From positions 1 through 47,301 of the forward strand of contig CAMZFW010000002.1 in assembly GCA_947306225.1 (NCBI GenBank): a stretch of DNA of 47,301 bases, read 5' to 3'. Numbering within the stretch: position 1 is the stretch's first letter; the number at the start of each line of letters is the position of its first letter. This document shows, one piece after another, positions 28,266-36,741 of this stretch. The translations under genes were made by a program, and so were the position numbers. Under the pieces are notes generated by a model. It did no database searches. It saw only the letters and a program-made list of their open reading frames with translations, and was not told the DNA's origin. The stretch is from an uncultured Bacteroidales bacterium. Its GTDB lineage: Bacteria; Bacteroidota; Bacteroidia; Bacteroidales; P3.

Positions 28266-28347
28266 CGTTAATTCGTTAACGTGTTAATATGTTAGTCTAA
28301 AAGATTCCCGCATTAACACATTAACACATTCCCACATTAACACATTC
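28266..28347. repeat. AT-rich ttaacac/gtgttaa inverted repeat
   Basis: The left arm cgttaattcgttaacgtg is followed by a right arm of repeated cattaacacattaacacatt, so an imperfect fold-back is possible. It is the same family as 4762-4836 and 7236-7310 and lies between the Cys-rich protein gene and the TonB receptor gene. Confidence 0.5.
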
Positions 28348-28383
28348 AAAGAAACCAATTGTCAAACCTTATTTCAAATTTCA

Positions 28384-30366
28384 ATGAAACAAACTATCAC
28401 AGTGATATTTTTACTTTGTGCCAGCATGGCATTACAGGCACAGAAAACTGACACCCTCAAGCGACAGACGCTTGACGAGGTGAAGGTGCGCAGCTCTGCC
28501 CCAGGCGTGTCGCGTCTGGGTGGGGCTGAGAACGGCACCGTCATGGGGCAGGAGGAGCTGTTCCGCGCTGCCTGCTGCAACCTTGGGGAGAGCTTTGTGA
28601 CGAACCCCAGCGTGGATGTGAACTACAGCGATGCCGCCGTGGGAGCCAAGCAGATAAAGCTGCTGGGACTGAGCGGGGAATATGTGCAGATGCTTATCGA
28701 GGGTCTGCCCACCTTTGCCGGGGCAGCGACCCCCTACGAGCTGGGCTACGTGCCGGGCGCGTGGATGAAGAGCATATCGGTGAGCAAGGGTGCCGCCTCG
28801 GTCAAAAGCGGATTCCAGAGCATCACGGGACAGATTGACGTGGAATACGTCAAGCCCGACGAGGAGCAGGGCATCGACCTGAACCTATATACCGACAGCC
28901 GCCTGAAGACGGAGGGCAACGCGGTGGCAAGGTTGCACCTGAACAAGTACTTGAGCACCGAACTGTTGCTGCACGGCGAGAAGGACTGGCTGCACCACGA
29001 CGCGGACAAGGACGGTTGGCACGACTTCCCCGGCATCGCCCAGCTGCATGTGCAGAACCGATGGAAATACCGTCGCGGACGCTATATCTTCCACGGCGGC
29101 GTAGGCATGGTGAGGGAGAACCGCGACGGCGGGCAGTTGAAAGACTTTTGTGAGAACCCCTACCGTGTGGTGCTGGATGCCAACCGCTACGAGGCGTACA
29201 TGAAGCACGCCCTGCTGCTGAACAGGGAGCACAACACCAACATTGCCCTGATGGCGAACGGGAGCCTGTATGACCTCGACGGCACATTCGGAGCAAAGCT
29301 ATACGACGTAACACACAAGGATTTGCACGCAAAGCTGATTTTTGAGCATGAGTTCAACGAGAAGCACCAATTGTCGACAGGGTTGAGCCTGTGGAGACAG
29401 GAGCGTGACGAGAGATTTCAGTCGCCCAGCATCGGATGGGAGATGGCGGAGCCTACGGTGGAAAGCATCCCGGGAGCCTATGCGGAATACACATTCAAGC
29501 CCAACTACCGTTTCACGCTGATGGCCGGGCTGAGAGGCGACCACAGCAACCTGTATGGCACCTTCTTCACTCCCCGCCTGCACATGAAATGGATGGCTGC
29601 GGACTGGGTGACGCTGCGTCTGGCCTCGGGCAAGGGCTACCGCTCTCCCCATGCCTTGTCAGAGCATCACTATCTGTTGGCATCAGGAAGGCAACTGGAA
29701 ATAGCCACCGAGCAGATGGAAGAGGCTTGGAACAGCGGCATTTCGGCAGCGTTCTATGTGCCTGTTGGCGAGCAGACGCTGAAGCTGAACGCAGAATACT
29801 ACCACACCCATTTCATCAATCAAATGGTAGTGGACTACGACAGCGACCCGTCGAAGATTCGGTTGGTCAATCTTGACGGTCTTTCCTACTCCAACACGGT
29901 ACAGGTGGACGCGTCAATGGACTTCGACGAAGAAGAATGGGAGGTGATGGCGGCATTTCGTCTTAACGACGTGAAATGCACCTACGGCAGGCAGCTGATG
30001 GAGAAGCCGCTGACCTCGCGCTACAAAGGACTGCTCACCGTGGCATGGAAACCCTACATGGGACTATGGCGCGTGGATGCCACCCTGCAGCTCAACGGCG
30101 GCGGACGGATGCCCCGTCCCTATCGGCTGGAGGACGGCTCTATGTCGTGGGAAGAGACATTCCCTGCCTACCCGCAGTTGAACCTGCAAATCACACGGAC
30201 ATTCCGGCATTGGTCGGTGTACGTAGGTGGCGAAAATCTGACCAACTACAAACAGCCCCACCCCATCATCAATGCCACCGACCCATGGAGCGACACCTTC
30301 GAACCTACTATGATATGGGGCCCCGTGCACGGCATCATGGCCTACATAGGGGTAAGAATCAATTAA
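28384..30366 (+). CDS. TonB-dependent outer membrane receptor (probable metal uptake)
   Basis: The 660-residue protein has a signal peptide (MKQTITVIFLLCASMALQAQ), then a TonB-box-like LDEVKV segment. The plug domain (about 40-155) includes IKLLGLSGEYVQMLIEGLP and ISVSKGAASVKSGFQSITGQIDV, and a beta-barrel runs to the C-terminus. It lacks the N-terminal carboxypeptidase-regulatory-like domain of SusC proteins, so it belongs to the smaller siderophore/metal receptor type. Flanking genes for a Cys-rich small protein and an HMA-domain protein suggest copper or another soft metal as substrate. Substrate is inferred from context only. Confidence 0.88.
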   Translation: MKQTITVIFLLCASMALQAQKTDTLKRQTLDEVKVRSSAPGVSRLGGAENGTVMGQEELFRAACCNLGESFVTNPSVDVNYSDAAVGAKQIKLLGLSGEYVQMLIEGLPTFAGAATPYELGYVPGAWMKSISVSKGAASVKSGFQSITGQIDVEYVKPDEEQGIDLNLYTDSRLKTEGNAVARLHLNKYLSTELLLHGEKDWLHHDADKDGWHDFPGIAQLHVQNRWKYRRGRYIFHGGVGMVRENRDGGQLKDFCENPYRVVLDANRYEAYMKHALLLNREHNTNIALMANGSLYDLDGTFGAKLYDVTHKDLHAKLIFEHEFNEKHQLSTGLSLWRQERDERFQSPSIGWEMAEPTVESIPGAYAEYTFKPNYRFTLMAGLRGDHSNLYGTFFTPRLHMKWMAADWVTLRLASGKGYRSPHALSEHHYLLASGRQLEIATEQMEEAWNSGISAAFYVPVGEQTLKLNAEYYHTHFINQMVVDYDSDPSKIRLVNLDGLSYSNTVQVDASMDFDEEEWEVMAAFRLNDVKCTYGRQLMEKPLTSRYKGLLTVAWKPYMGLWRVDATLQLNGGGRMPRPYRLEDGSMSWEETFPAYPQLNLQITRTFRHWSVYVGGENLTNYKQPHPIINATDPWSDTFEPTMIWGPVHGIMAYIGVRIN

Positions 30367-30431
30367 GAAGTAAGAACAAAAAACTAAAAGTTTAAAACTC
30401 GCACAGCGTTAAAACTATAAACCCACAGAAT

Positions 30432-30761
30432 ATGAAACAAATCATAACAATCATTGCAGCCATACTGATTGCCTTCGGAGGCAAAGAACTACGTGTGTTG
30501 ACCGTCACCACCACACCTGAGATGCACTGCCAAAACTGCGAAAAGAAAATCAAGGAAAACATCCGATTCGAAGCGGGTGTGAAGAAGATTGAGACCAACC
30601 TAGAGAAACAACTGGTTGTCATCACCTACGACCCTGCCAAGACCGACAGTAAGAAACTGACCGAGGCATTTGCCAAGATAGGCTATAGCATCAAGGTCGT
30701 AAGCGACGAGCCAGCAACCAATGCTAAACCATCAAAAAAGCAGAAGAAACCATCTCGGTAG
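30432..30761 (+). CDS. Exported heavy-metal-associated (HMA) domain protein
   Basis: The 109-residue product has a short hydrophobic N-terminus (about 1-17) and an HMA fold (about 24-92). The metal site is Met31-His-Cys33-Gln-Asn-Cys36, the MxCxxC motif that binds Cu(I) or similar ions. The Lys-rich tail (SKKQKKPSR) is probably disordered. It lies 65 bases after the TonB receptor gene with no terminator between, so it is likely co-transcribed and hands metal on in the periplasm. Confidence 0.85.
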   Translation: MKQIITIIAAILIAFGGKELRVLTVTTTPEMHCQNCEKKIKENIRFEAGVKKIETNLEKQLVVITYDPAKTDSKKLTEAFAKIGYSIKVVSDEPATNAKPSKKQKKPSR

Positions 30762-30795
30762 CATCCTATCCACGGGGACAGTTCAGCACAATTGC

Positions 30796-31554
30796 CTATA
30801 GAAGGTAGTAGTTAGTAGCATACACTAACGCTTCTGAAATATTGGAGACACCCAACTTGGAGAAGACATGCTTGCGATACATCTTTATGGTATCGACAGA
30901 GCGAAACATCTGCTCTGCTATTTCGCGCATAGTATATCCCTGTGCTGTAAGATACAGTATAGTACGCTCGTCCTGAGTTAATTCGACCTGCTCGCTCTGG
31001 CTCACCCAACAATGCTCGTCGAACGAATAGCGCATACTATTTGCCGGGCTGCCAATGGTTGCGGTGATATGTCCCGGTCCATTATGAGCCGAATGCGACA
31101 CTAGGCACAAGGCCAGCCACACACGCCCATCCGAATCCATGGCCAACGGCGTTACCTTGTGATTCACCAGCACAGGACGCCCATATATCATAAATCGGAA
31201 ATTACATGAGATTGTATAGGTTACGTCCTCCCGCAGTCCAATTTCGCGGTGCGTACGGAATAGAGCTGATACCAACTCTGCCATCATGGTTTGTTCCTCT
31301 TGCGGAGCATTTTCGATTAAGAAACGATAGCCTTTCTCTTTGACCTCTTCGGCAGGATGGCCCAAGAGGGTTAAAGGGCTATCTGACACATAGAGAAAGT
31401 TGTGCCGGTACAGGTCGGCAACAAACACCCCTTGGTAAGTGACCCTTGCAACGGTTCTCACTGCCTCAATCATGGGAGCCACGGTCTCGTAGTCAGCCTC
31501 TGTGATACCTCGAGGAGATGGTATAGAATCCAATATGTCAGTCCTATAATCCAT
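30796..31554 (-). CDS. LuxR-type transcriptional regulator with PAS-like sensor
   Basis: The 252-residue protein ends in a LuxR-type helix-turn-helix (about 190-250: LTQDERTILYLTAQGYTMRE and onward, with SVDTIKMYRKHVFSKLGV). Residues about 40-170 look like a PAS sensor domain (RHNFLYVSDSPLTLLGHPAEE). It has no receiver domain, so it is not a classical response regulator. It is divergent from the leucine-rich-repeat lipoprotein gene, with a perfect palindrome between (31647-31664), and may control that gene. Its signal is unknown. Confidence 0.85.
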   Translation of the reverse strand: MDYRTDILDSIPSPRGITEADYETVAPMIEAVRTVARVTYQGVFVADLYRHNFLYVSDSPLTLLGHPAEEVKEKGYRFLIENAPQEEQTMMAELVSALFRTHREIGLREDVTYTISCNFRFMIYGRPVLVNHKVTPLAMDSDGRVWLALCLVSHSAHNGPGHITATIGSPANSMRYSFDEHCWVSQSEQVELTQDERTILYLTAQGYTMREIAEQMFRSVDTIKMYRKHVFSKLGVSNISEALVYATNYYLL

Positions 31555-31580
31555 AATAAGAAATCAGCTATTTCGATTTG

Positions 31581-31588
31581 CAAAAATA
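31581..31588 (-). promoter_or_regulatory. Bacteroidetes-type -7 promoter element for the LuxR-type gene
   Basis: TATTTTTG on the minus strand, 27 bases upstream of the ATG at 31554. Confidence 0.5.
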
Positions 31589-31646
31589 CAAAAAATATAT
31601 CACCTGATATACTCAAAAGTGGAAATGTGAGCTTATATCCAAAAGA

Positions 31647-31664
31647 AATACCCTTTTGGGTATT
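31647..31664. promoter_or_regulatory. Palindromic candidate operator aataccc-tttt-gggtatt
   Basis: A perfect 7-bp inverted repeat around a tttt spacer lies between two divergent promoters and ends 22 bases upstream of the -7 element of the lipoprotein gene. A regulator site is likely by position. The neighbouring LuxR-type protein is the obvious candidate binder, but this is inference. Confidence 0.45.
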
Positions 31665-31685
31665 GCCCATATTGGAAAAGAGCAA

Positions 31686-31693
31686 TATTTTTG
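31686..31693 (+). promoter_or_regulatory. Bacteroidetes-type -7 promoter element for the LRR lipoprotein gene
   Basis: TATTTTTG matches TAnnTTTG, 60 bases upstream of the ATG at 31754. Confidence 0.55.
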
Positions 31694-31753
31694 CACTTGA
31701 AAAACATGCTAGCTAATACACCTATTATTCATTATTAATCAAAACTTTAAACA

Positions 31754-32617
31754 ATGAGAAAAATATTCAAAACAATTCTCCCGTTAGTGCTGACACTATC
31801 ATTGGTGGCCTCGTCGTGCACTGAATATAATGCCGGCTATAGCTTCGTTGCAGAGTCGAACGGAATCTCCTACCAATACGAGGTTATCACTTCACGGATG
31901 AACTACGTGCGCATTTCGCCCCTATCGGATTCACAGACTGTGACAGGAGACATCACCATCCCCGCCACCATCAACTACGAGGGAACCCGATTCGTTGTGT
32001 CGCAAATTAAAGAAAACGCCTTCCGCAACTACACGCTTATCACATCAATAGCCCTACCTGCATCCCTCTCGGTTATTGAGAATTCCGCTTTCAAAAATTG
32101 TACCTCACTCACCACCATTAACACGCCTCAACCTCTTTCATCTATTGGAGCCTATGCATTTGAGAATTGCTACAACCTGCAAGCGTTCGACTTTGAAGCT
32201 TCTATCTCCACGCTTGGGGAAGGCTGTTTCAAAGGATGCAACTCGCTGAGTGCGGCTGTTTTCCCTTCCTCATTCACCAGTGTACCCAATCAGGCCTTCT
32301 ATGGTTGCACCTCGTTAACTGACATCCAACTACCTGCCACCATTATGAATATTGGCAATGATGCATTTGGCAATTGCACAAATGTTACCGCCATCAGCTT
32401 TGGCAGTTCGGTGCAGACCATCGGTGAGCGGGCTTTTGCCAACTGCAGTAGCGTACAATCTATCGCTATCACCACGCCTATGCCACCGACATGCTATACC
32501 TCTACATTCGATAGTGTTCCCGCCAATATACCCGTCACCGTGCCTATGCCACACGTGGCTGACTATCAGAACGCCACTGGCTGGAACCACTTTACCAACT
32601 ACGTTGGGACATACTAA
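31754..32617 (+). CDS. BspA-like leucine-rich-repeat surface lipoprotein
   Basis: The 287-residue product has a lipoprotein signal (MRKIFKTILPLVLTLSLVASSC, with a lipobox-like VASSC). After a beta-rich N-terminal segment come about six LRR_5/BspA-type repeats of about 23 residues from about 95 to 245. Their pattern is I[G/K]xxAFxNCxxLxxIxLPxS (for example IENSAFKNCTSLTTI and IGERAFANCSSVQSI). Such proteins are surface-exposed in Bacteroidales and often bind host or bacterial ligands. It is a single-gene unit ending at a good terminator (32636-32673). Confidence 0.88.
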   Translation: MRKIFKTILPLVLTLSLVASSCTEYNAGYSFVAESNGISYQYEVITSRMNYVRISPLSDSQTVTGDITIPATINYEGTRFVVSQIKENAFRNYTLITSIALPASLSVIENSAFKNCTSLTTINTPQPLSSIGAYAFENCYNLQAFDFEASISTLGEGCFKGCNSLSAAVFPSSFTSVPNQAFYGCTSLTDIQLPATIMNIGNDAFGNCTNVTAISFGSSVQTIGERAFANCSSVQSIAITTPMPPTCYTSTFDSVPANIPVTVPMPHVADYQNATGWNHFTNYVGTY

Positions 32618-32635
32618 TTCCTAACACTTCTAAAT

Positions 32636-32673
32636 GCCGTGTCTGAGGAAGTATCTTCGGACGCGGCTCTTTT
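32636..32673 (+). terminator. Rho-independent terminator after the LRR lipoprotein gene
   Basis: gccgtgtctgagga (32636-32649) pairs with tcttcggacgcggc (32654-32667), allowing G-U pairs, around the loop agta. A T-rich run follows. It lies between convergent genes and abuts the vsr stop codon. Confidence 0.75.
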
Positions 32674-33178
32674 ATTCACCGTAGTCTATATCCTCTTCGG
32701 CAGCGATATTGAGGCTCTCGTACTGCATGTCGTATTCATACACACGGTGCAGATGCTGCAATTGTCGCTGTCTTAAAGCTGCTTCCACTTGGTCAGCACA
32801 GTCGGACAGGTGTTTGCGCACCTCGCTCTCCCAGAAGCGCAGCACTGTCCAACCCATCAGACGGAGCCGTAGATTAACCCTATGGTCACGAGCCATGTTG
32901 CGTTCTATTTTGGCGTACCAAAAGTCGCGGTTGCTCTTGATTCGTTGGCGTTCCTGCTGCCAATTGCGTCCATGCCAGAAGTCGCCATCCACAAACACCG
33001 CCACCTTACGGCTCTTGAAACAGATGTCGGGACTGCCAGGCACCGTGCGCACATTCTTGCGATAGCGATATCCCCTACGCCACAACTCCCGTGCAAGCAT
33101 CCGCTCGGGCTGGGTGCCGCTGCTGCGGTTGCCTTGCATACAGCGTCGCCGCTGCTCGGGGGTGAGATGGTCGGTCAT
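32672..33178 (-). CDS. vsr: Very short patch repair (Vsr) DNA mismatch endonuclease
   Basis: The 168-residue protein matches Vsr closely. MTDHLTPEQRRRCMQGNR is the typical start, with Glu25 in TQPE, Asp51 in VPGSPDI and His69 in GDFWHG, the same residue numbers as the E. coli catalytic residues. Vsr nicks 5' of the T in T:G mismatches made by deamination of 5-methylcytosine. Its usual partner, a cytosine-5 DNA methyltransferase, is not in this window. A 7-bp tandem repeat occupies the bases just upstream of the start codon (33184-33225). Confidence 0.93.
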   Translation of the reverse strand: MTDHLTPEQRRRCMQGNRSSGTQPERMLARELWRRGYRYRKNVRTVPGSPDICFKSRKVAVFVDGDFWHGRNWQQERQRIKSNRDFWYAKIERNMARDHRVNLRLRLMGWTVLRFWESEVRKHLSDCADQVEAALRQRQLQHLHRVYEYDMQYESLNIAAEEDIDYGE

Positions 33179-33183
33179 GGGGA

Positions 33184-33225
33184 GTTGAAAGTTGAAAGTT
33201 GAGAGTTGAAAGTTGAAAGTTGAGA
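33184..33225. repeat. Six 7-bp tandem units before vsr
   Basis: On the plus strand the units read gttgaaa, gttgaaa, gttgaga, gttgaaa, gttgaaa, gttgaga, i.e. two 21-base super-units. The array ends 5 bases upstream of the vsr start codon, where a translation initiation signal would be. Confidence 0.8.
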
Positions 33226-33249
33226 ATTATTTGGGTGCGGCAGCCATTT

Positions 33250-33501
33250 TCACTTTTCAATTTTCACTTCCCTAATGGCTTTGCACAGCTGGTCGGGGCA
33301 GGAGGTGGTCTTCCAACCGCAACGGATGCCTTCCAAGCGGTCTAGGACATCCTCTACCTTCATGCCTTCTACTAGGCGGCTTACGCCCTGCGTGTTGCCG
33401 TCGCAACCGCCGATGAATTGAACGTTGTGCAGCTTGCCATCTACGATTTCGAACTCAATCGCCTCACTGCATGTTCCCTCTGTTTGATAAGTGTATCTCA
33501 T
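33250..33501 (-). CDS. TSCPD domain protein (TIGR03905 type)
   Basis: The 83-residue protein starts MRYTYQTEGTCSEAIEFEI and contains FIGGCDGNTQGVSRLVEGM and the hallmark TTSCPDQL. This is the stand-alone TSCPD domain also found at the end of some ribonucleotide reductases, where its cysteines are thought to bind metal or nucleic acid. Its function as a single protein is not established. It sits between radA and vsr in a minus-strand run. Confidence 0.88.
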   Translation of the reverse strand: MRYTYQTEGTCSEAIEFEIVDGKLHNVQFIGGCDGNTQGVSRLVEGMKVEDVLDRLEGIRCGWKTTSCPDQLCKAIREVKIEK

Positions 33502-33520
33502 TTTCTTTTTTTTGATTAAT

Positions 33521-33551
33521 CTAGTATCACTAGTACTACTAGAAATACTAG
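33521..33551. repeat. CTAG-rich inverted repeat between radA and the TSCPD gene
   Basis: ctagtat (33521-33527) and atactag (33545-33551) are complementary, and the 31 bases contain CTAG four times. A small hairpin in the radA-TSCPD gap is possible; no function is evident. Confidence 0.4.
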
Positions 33552-33554
33552 TTT

Positions 33555-34919
33555 TTAACTAAACAACTCTCTGAAAGCCTCCTCTATCACGCTCACTGCC
33601 ACTATCGTTATTGGGTAGCGGCTTTTATCGACTCCTTTGGCATCGTATTTGGAGACAAATATCTTCTCGAAGCCCAGTCGTGCCGCCTCGCTGATGCGCT
33701 GCTCAACACGGCTCACGGGGCGCACCTCGCCACTCAGTCCTAGCTCGGCTGCAAAACAATAGCGTGGGGAGATGGGCATGTCGACATTGCTGCTCAAGAT
33801 GCTGCACGCCACCGCAAGATCCATGGCGGGGTCGTTCACTCGTACACCACCCGCCACATTTAGAAACACATCCTTCGCTCCCAGTTTGAAGCCGCAACGC
33901 TTCTCTAGCACGGCCAGCAGCATGTTCATACGCCGCATGTCGAAGCCGTTGGCATTGCGCTGGGGAGTGCCATAGACGGCGGTGCTGACCAGCGACTGCA
34001 CCTCGATAAACATAGGACGCACGCCCTCCAACGTGGCTGCCACCGCAGCACCGCTGAGTTCCTCGTCGCGGTGTGCCAACAGCAGTTCTGACGGGTTGGC
34101 GACCTCGCTCAGGCCACTGCCACGCATCTCGAAGATGCCAATCTCGGCGGTGGAGCCGAAGCGGTTCTTCAAGGCTCGGAGTATGCGGAAACCATAGTTG
34201 CGGTCGCCCTCGAACTGGAGGACAGCATCGACGATGTGTTCCATCACCTTGGGGCCTGCCAGCGTGCCGTCCTTGGTGATATGCCCCACGAGCAACACAG
34301 GCACCCCGTTCTCCTTGGCGTAACGCTGAAACTGGGTGGTACACTCCCGTATCTGGGAGATGCTGCCACTACCCGACTCTATACTCTCGGTGCTGACCGT
34401 CTGGATGGAATCGACTATCAGCAGGTCGGGCTCCACCCCCGCCACATGCTCAAAAATGCGTTCTATCGAGGTCTCGCTCACCACATACAACTCTCCCTTC
34501 GCCTCCCCTATCCTGTCGGCACGCATCTTTATCTGCTCTTCACTCTCCTCGCCACTGACGTATAGTATCTTGTGGTCGGCAACAGCCATCGCCGTCTGCA
34601 ACAACAGCGTACTCTTGCCAATGCCTGGCTCGCCACCCAGCAACACCAAGCTACCCGGCACTATGCCACCGCCCAGCACTCGGTCAAACTCCTCGCAACG
34701 AGTGGGCACACGCTGAGTTTCACTGTAGGTGACATGCTGTATCAACTTCGGTTGGCTTGTCTTGGTAGTGCCTTTCTTAGTGCCGCTCGGTACTGCCGAC
34801 CGCTGCACCACTTCCTCGTCAAAAGTGTTCCACTTGCCACAGGCAGGGCACTTGCCCAGCCAGCTGCTCGACTGATAGCCGCACTCGCGACAATAAAAGT
34901 ATGTTCTTGCTTTTGCCAT
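33555..34919 (-). CDS. radA: DNA repair protein RadA
   Basis: The 454-residue protein has all RadA parts: an N-terminal zinc finger (Cys10, Cys13, Cys24, Cys27), a RecA-like ATPase with Walker A GGEPGIGKST (95-104), the RadA signature KNRFG (251-255), and a Lon-protease-like C-terminal domain. RadA drives branch migration of recombination intermediates. The length is normal. The start, MAKARTYFYC, is the usual family start. It lies 13 bases after the upstream membrane-protein gene. Confidence 0.97.
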   Translation of the reverse strand: MAKARTYFYCRECGYQSSSWLGKCPACGKWNTFDEEVVQRSAVPSGTKKGTTKTSQPKLIQHVTYSETQRVPTRCEEFDRVLGGGIVPGSLVLLGGEPGIGKSTLLLQTAMAVADHKILYVSGEESEEQIKMRADRIGEAKGELYVVSETSIERIFEHVAGVEPDLLIVDSIQTVSTESIESGSGSISQIRECTTQFQRYAKENGVPVLLVGHITKDGTLAGPKVMEHIVDAVLQFEGDRNYGFRILRALKNRFGSTAEIGIFEMRGSGLSEVANPSELLLAHRDEELSGAAVAATLEGVRPMFIEVQSLVSTAVYGTPQRNANGFDMRRMNMLLAVLEKRCGFKLGAKDVFLNVAGGVRVNDPAMDLAVACSILSSNVDMPISPRYCFAAELGLSGEVRPVSRVEQRISEAARLGFEKIFVSKYDAKGVDKSRYPITIVAVSVIEEAFRELFS

Positions 34920-34932
34920 AGTTCTTTATTTC

Positions 34933-35454
34933 TCAATGAATGTCGCTAGAAAGTCGCCGGTTCAACAAGTCGCACAACTCCTGCGGCTTCATCGTCAGCC
35001 CCGATGCCGCAATATTCTCTTGCGCACCCACCAGCCCAATATTCAGTTGCCGCACAGCGCGTCCCGTCTTCGAAGCGTCCTGCAACCTGCGTTGCTCCTC
35101 CTGTTTATCGAAATGCACAGCTATAAACTCCTGCCCACTCATTTGTGTCAATTTAAACCTCTTCACCTCATCAAATCGGTATTCCGACCGTCTCCACAAT
35201 GCTGTACACACTACCTTGTCGGCCATTACCACTACCGCCGGTCGTCCCAGCAATCGCTCCCACAACGCCACCAACGGAAAGAACAAAGTCATTAATCCAA
35301 AAAATATCAGAGCAAACCAAAACCTCCAATCCCCTCTCAAAGCGGGGTCATCAACAATGAGCCACACAAACAGCCCCACAAACCCCAGCGACACCAATAT
35401 CGCCCACCATATCCTCCCTCCCCACGGAGTATGGTATATTCTAATGTCTTCCAT
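34933..35454 (-). CDS. Small membrane protein, possibly STM3941 family
   Basis: The 173-residue protein has two membrane segments near the N-terminus (about 16-34 and 44-66). A soluble domain of about 100 residues follows, resembling a PH-like beta-sandwich (VVVMADKVVCTALWRRSEYRFDEV). This recalls the STM3941 family of unknown function. It begins 3 bases after the U32 gene's stop and ends 13 bases before radA, so the three are probably one transcript. Confidence 0.72.
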   Translation of the reverse strand: MEDIRIYHTPWGGRIWWAILVSLGFVGLFVWLIVDDPALRGDWRFWFALIFFGLMTLFFPLVALWERLLGRPAVVVMADKVVCTALWRRSEYRFDEVKRFKLTQMSGQEFIAVHFDKQEEQRRLQDASKTGRAVRQLNIGLVGAQENIAASGLTMKPQELCDLLNRRLSSDIH

Positions 35455-35457
35455 ATA

Positions 35458-36720
35458 TTAAAACTCGTCAATCACTTTATCCACACGATACAGTTTGTCG
35501 CCACGGTGCAACGGCTCGGTGGTCTTGATGCTGAACACATCGCCTTGCCCCACTTCCTGCACCGGCTGTGCGCTGTCGCCCAGCCGCAACTCTTCCACCG
35601 TGGCGCGGTACACACCGGTGGTCTGCCCTATCACCATCAGGTCTTTGCCCACACGCAGATGTTCGGCAGTCTCAATCTTCATCTCTGCCACCTGCGGACG
35701 GGTATAGTAGTTAGTCACCTTACCTAGATAGACCTTGTTTTCTGTGGCTTGTGAGCCATACCGCTCACTCCATTCGCCCATCTTACGACCCAGGTAATAG
35801 CCGTCCCAGAATCCGCGGTTGAACACCGTGCGAAGGCGTTTGGTCCATTCTGCAATCCGCTCAGGCGTATAGGTACCCTCCGCTATGGCATCCAATGCCT
35901 CGCGGTAGCACTCCACGGTGGTCTTCACATAGTCGGCCGAGCGTCCACGTCCTTCAATCTTCAGCACCCGCACGCCTGCATGTACAATCTTGTCCAAGAA
36001 GCCGATAGTACACAAATCCTTGGGCGACATAATATATTTGCCACTCACCACCAGCTCGGTGTCGCTCTCCAAGTCCTTGACCAGATACTCTCGGCGGCAC
36101 AGTTGCAAGCAGGCACCTCGGTTGGCACTATAATTATACTCGTCGAGACTCAAATAACATTTGCCACTGACACTCATGCACAACGCACCATGGGCAAACA
36201 CCTCTATCTGTACCAGTTCCCCACGCGGGCCACGGATGTCGTTGTCTCGGATAAACTGCGTAATCTCCGCCACCTGACGCAGGGGCAGTTCGCGTGCCGT
36301 GACCATCACATCCGCCCATTGAGCGAAGAAGCGCACCGCCTCCACATTCGAAATGTTGCACTGCGTGGAGATATGCACCTCCACCCCGATGCTGTGCGCG
36401 TAGGTTATCACCGCCATATCGCTGGCAATGATGGCACTGATGCCTGCCTCTTTGGCTGCTTGTACCAAAGCATGCATCTCCTCTATCTCGTGGTTATAGA
36501 TGATGGTATTCACCGTCAGATAGGTGCGGACACCCTTTTGTTGGCAAATGTCGGCAATACGCCTCAAATCCTCTATTCCGAAATTGGCAGCCGAGCGTGA
36601 CCGCATATTTAGGTTGCCGACACCGAAATAGACTGCATCAGCCCCAGCCTGCAAGGCCGCTGCCAGACTCTCATACGACCCCACTGGGGCCATTATCTCA
36701 ATTCTGTCTCTATTCATCAA
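35458..36720 (-). CDS. U32 family protein (TrhP/RlhA-like RNA hydroxylation protein)
   Basis: The 420-residue protein starts with the family's APVGSYESLAAALQAGADAVYFG. It contains the U32 signature EVFAHGALCMSVSGKCYLS (173-191), followed by Cys204 and Cys208. These cysteines are conserved in the TrhP (YegQ) and RlhA (YdcP) branch, which hydroxylates tRNA uridine-34 or 23S rRNA using prephenate and an iron-sulphur centre. The peptidase name is historical. Which RNA is modified here cannot be told from sequence alone; length favours a TrhP-like protein. Confidence 0.88.
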   Translation of the reverse strand: MMNRDRIEIMAPVGSYESLAAALQAGADAVYFGVGNLNMRSRSAANFGIEDLRRIADICQQKGVRTYLTVNTIIYNHEIEEMHALVQAAKEAGISAIIASDMAVITYAHSIGVEVHISTQCNISNVEAVRFFAQWADVMVTARELPLRQVAEITQFIRDNDIRGPRGELVQIEVFAHGALCMSVSGKCYLSLDEYNYSANRGACLQLCRREYLVKDLESDTELVVSGKYIMSPKDLCTIGFLDKIVHAGVRVLKIEGRGRSADYVKTTVECYREALDAIAEGTYTPERIAEWTKRLRTVFNRGFWDGYYLGRKMGEWSERYGSQATENKVYLGKVTNYYTRPQVAEMKIETAEHLRVGKDLMVIGQTTGVYRATVEELRLGDSAQPVQEVGQGDVFSIKTTEPLHRGDKLYRVDKVIDEF

Positions 36721-36741
36721 TCTAATTCTTCAAAACGGGTG

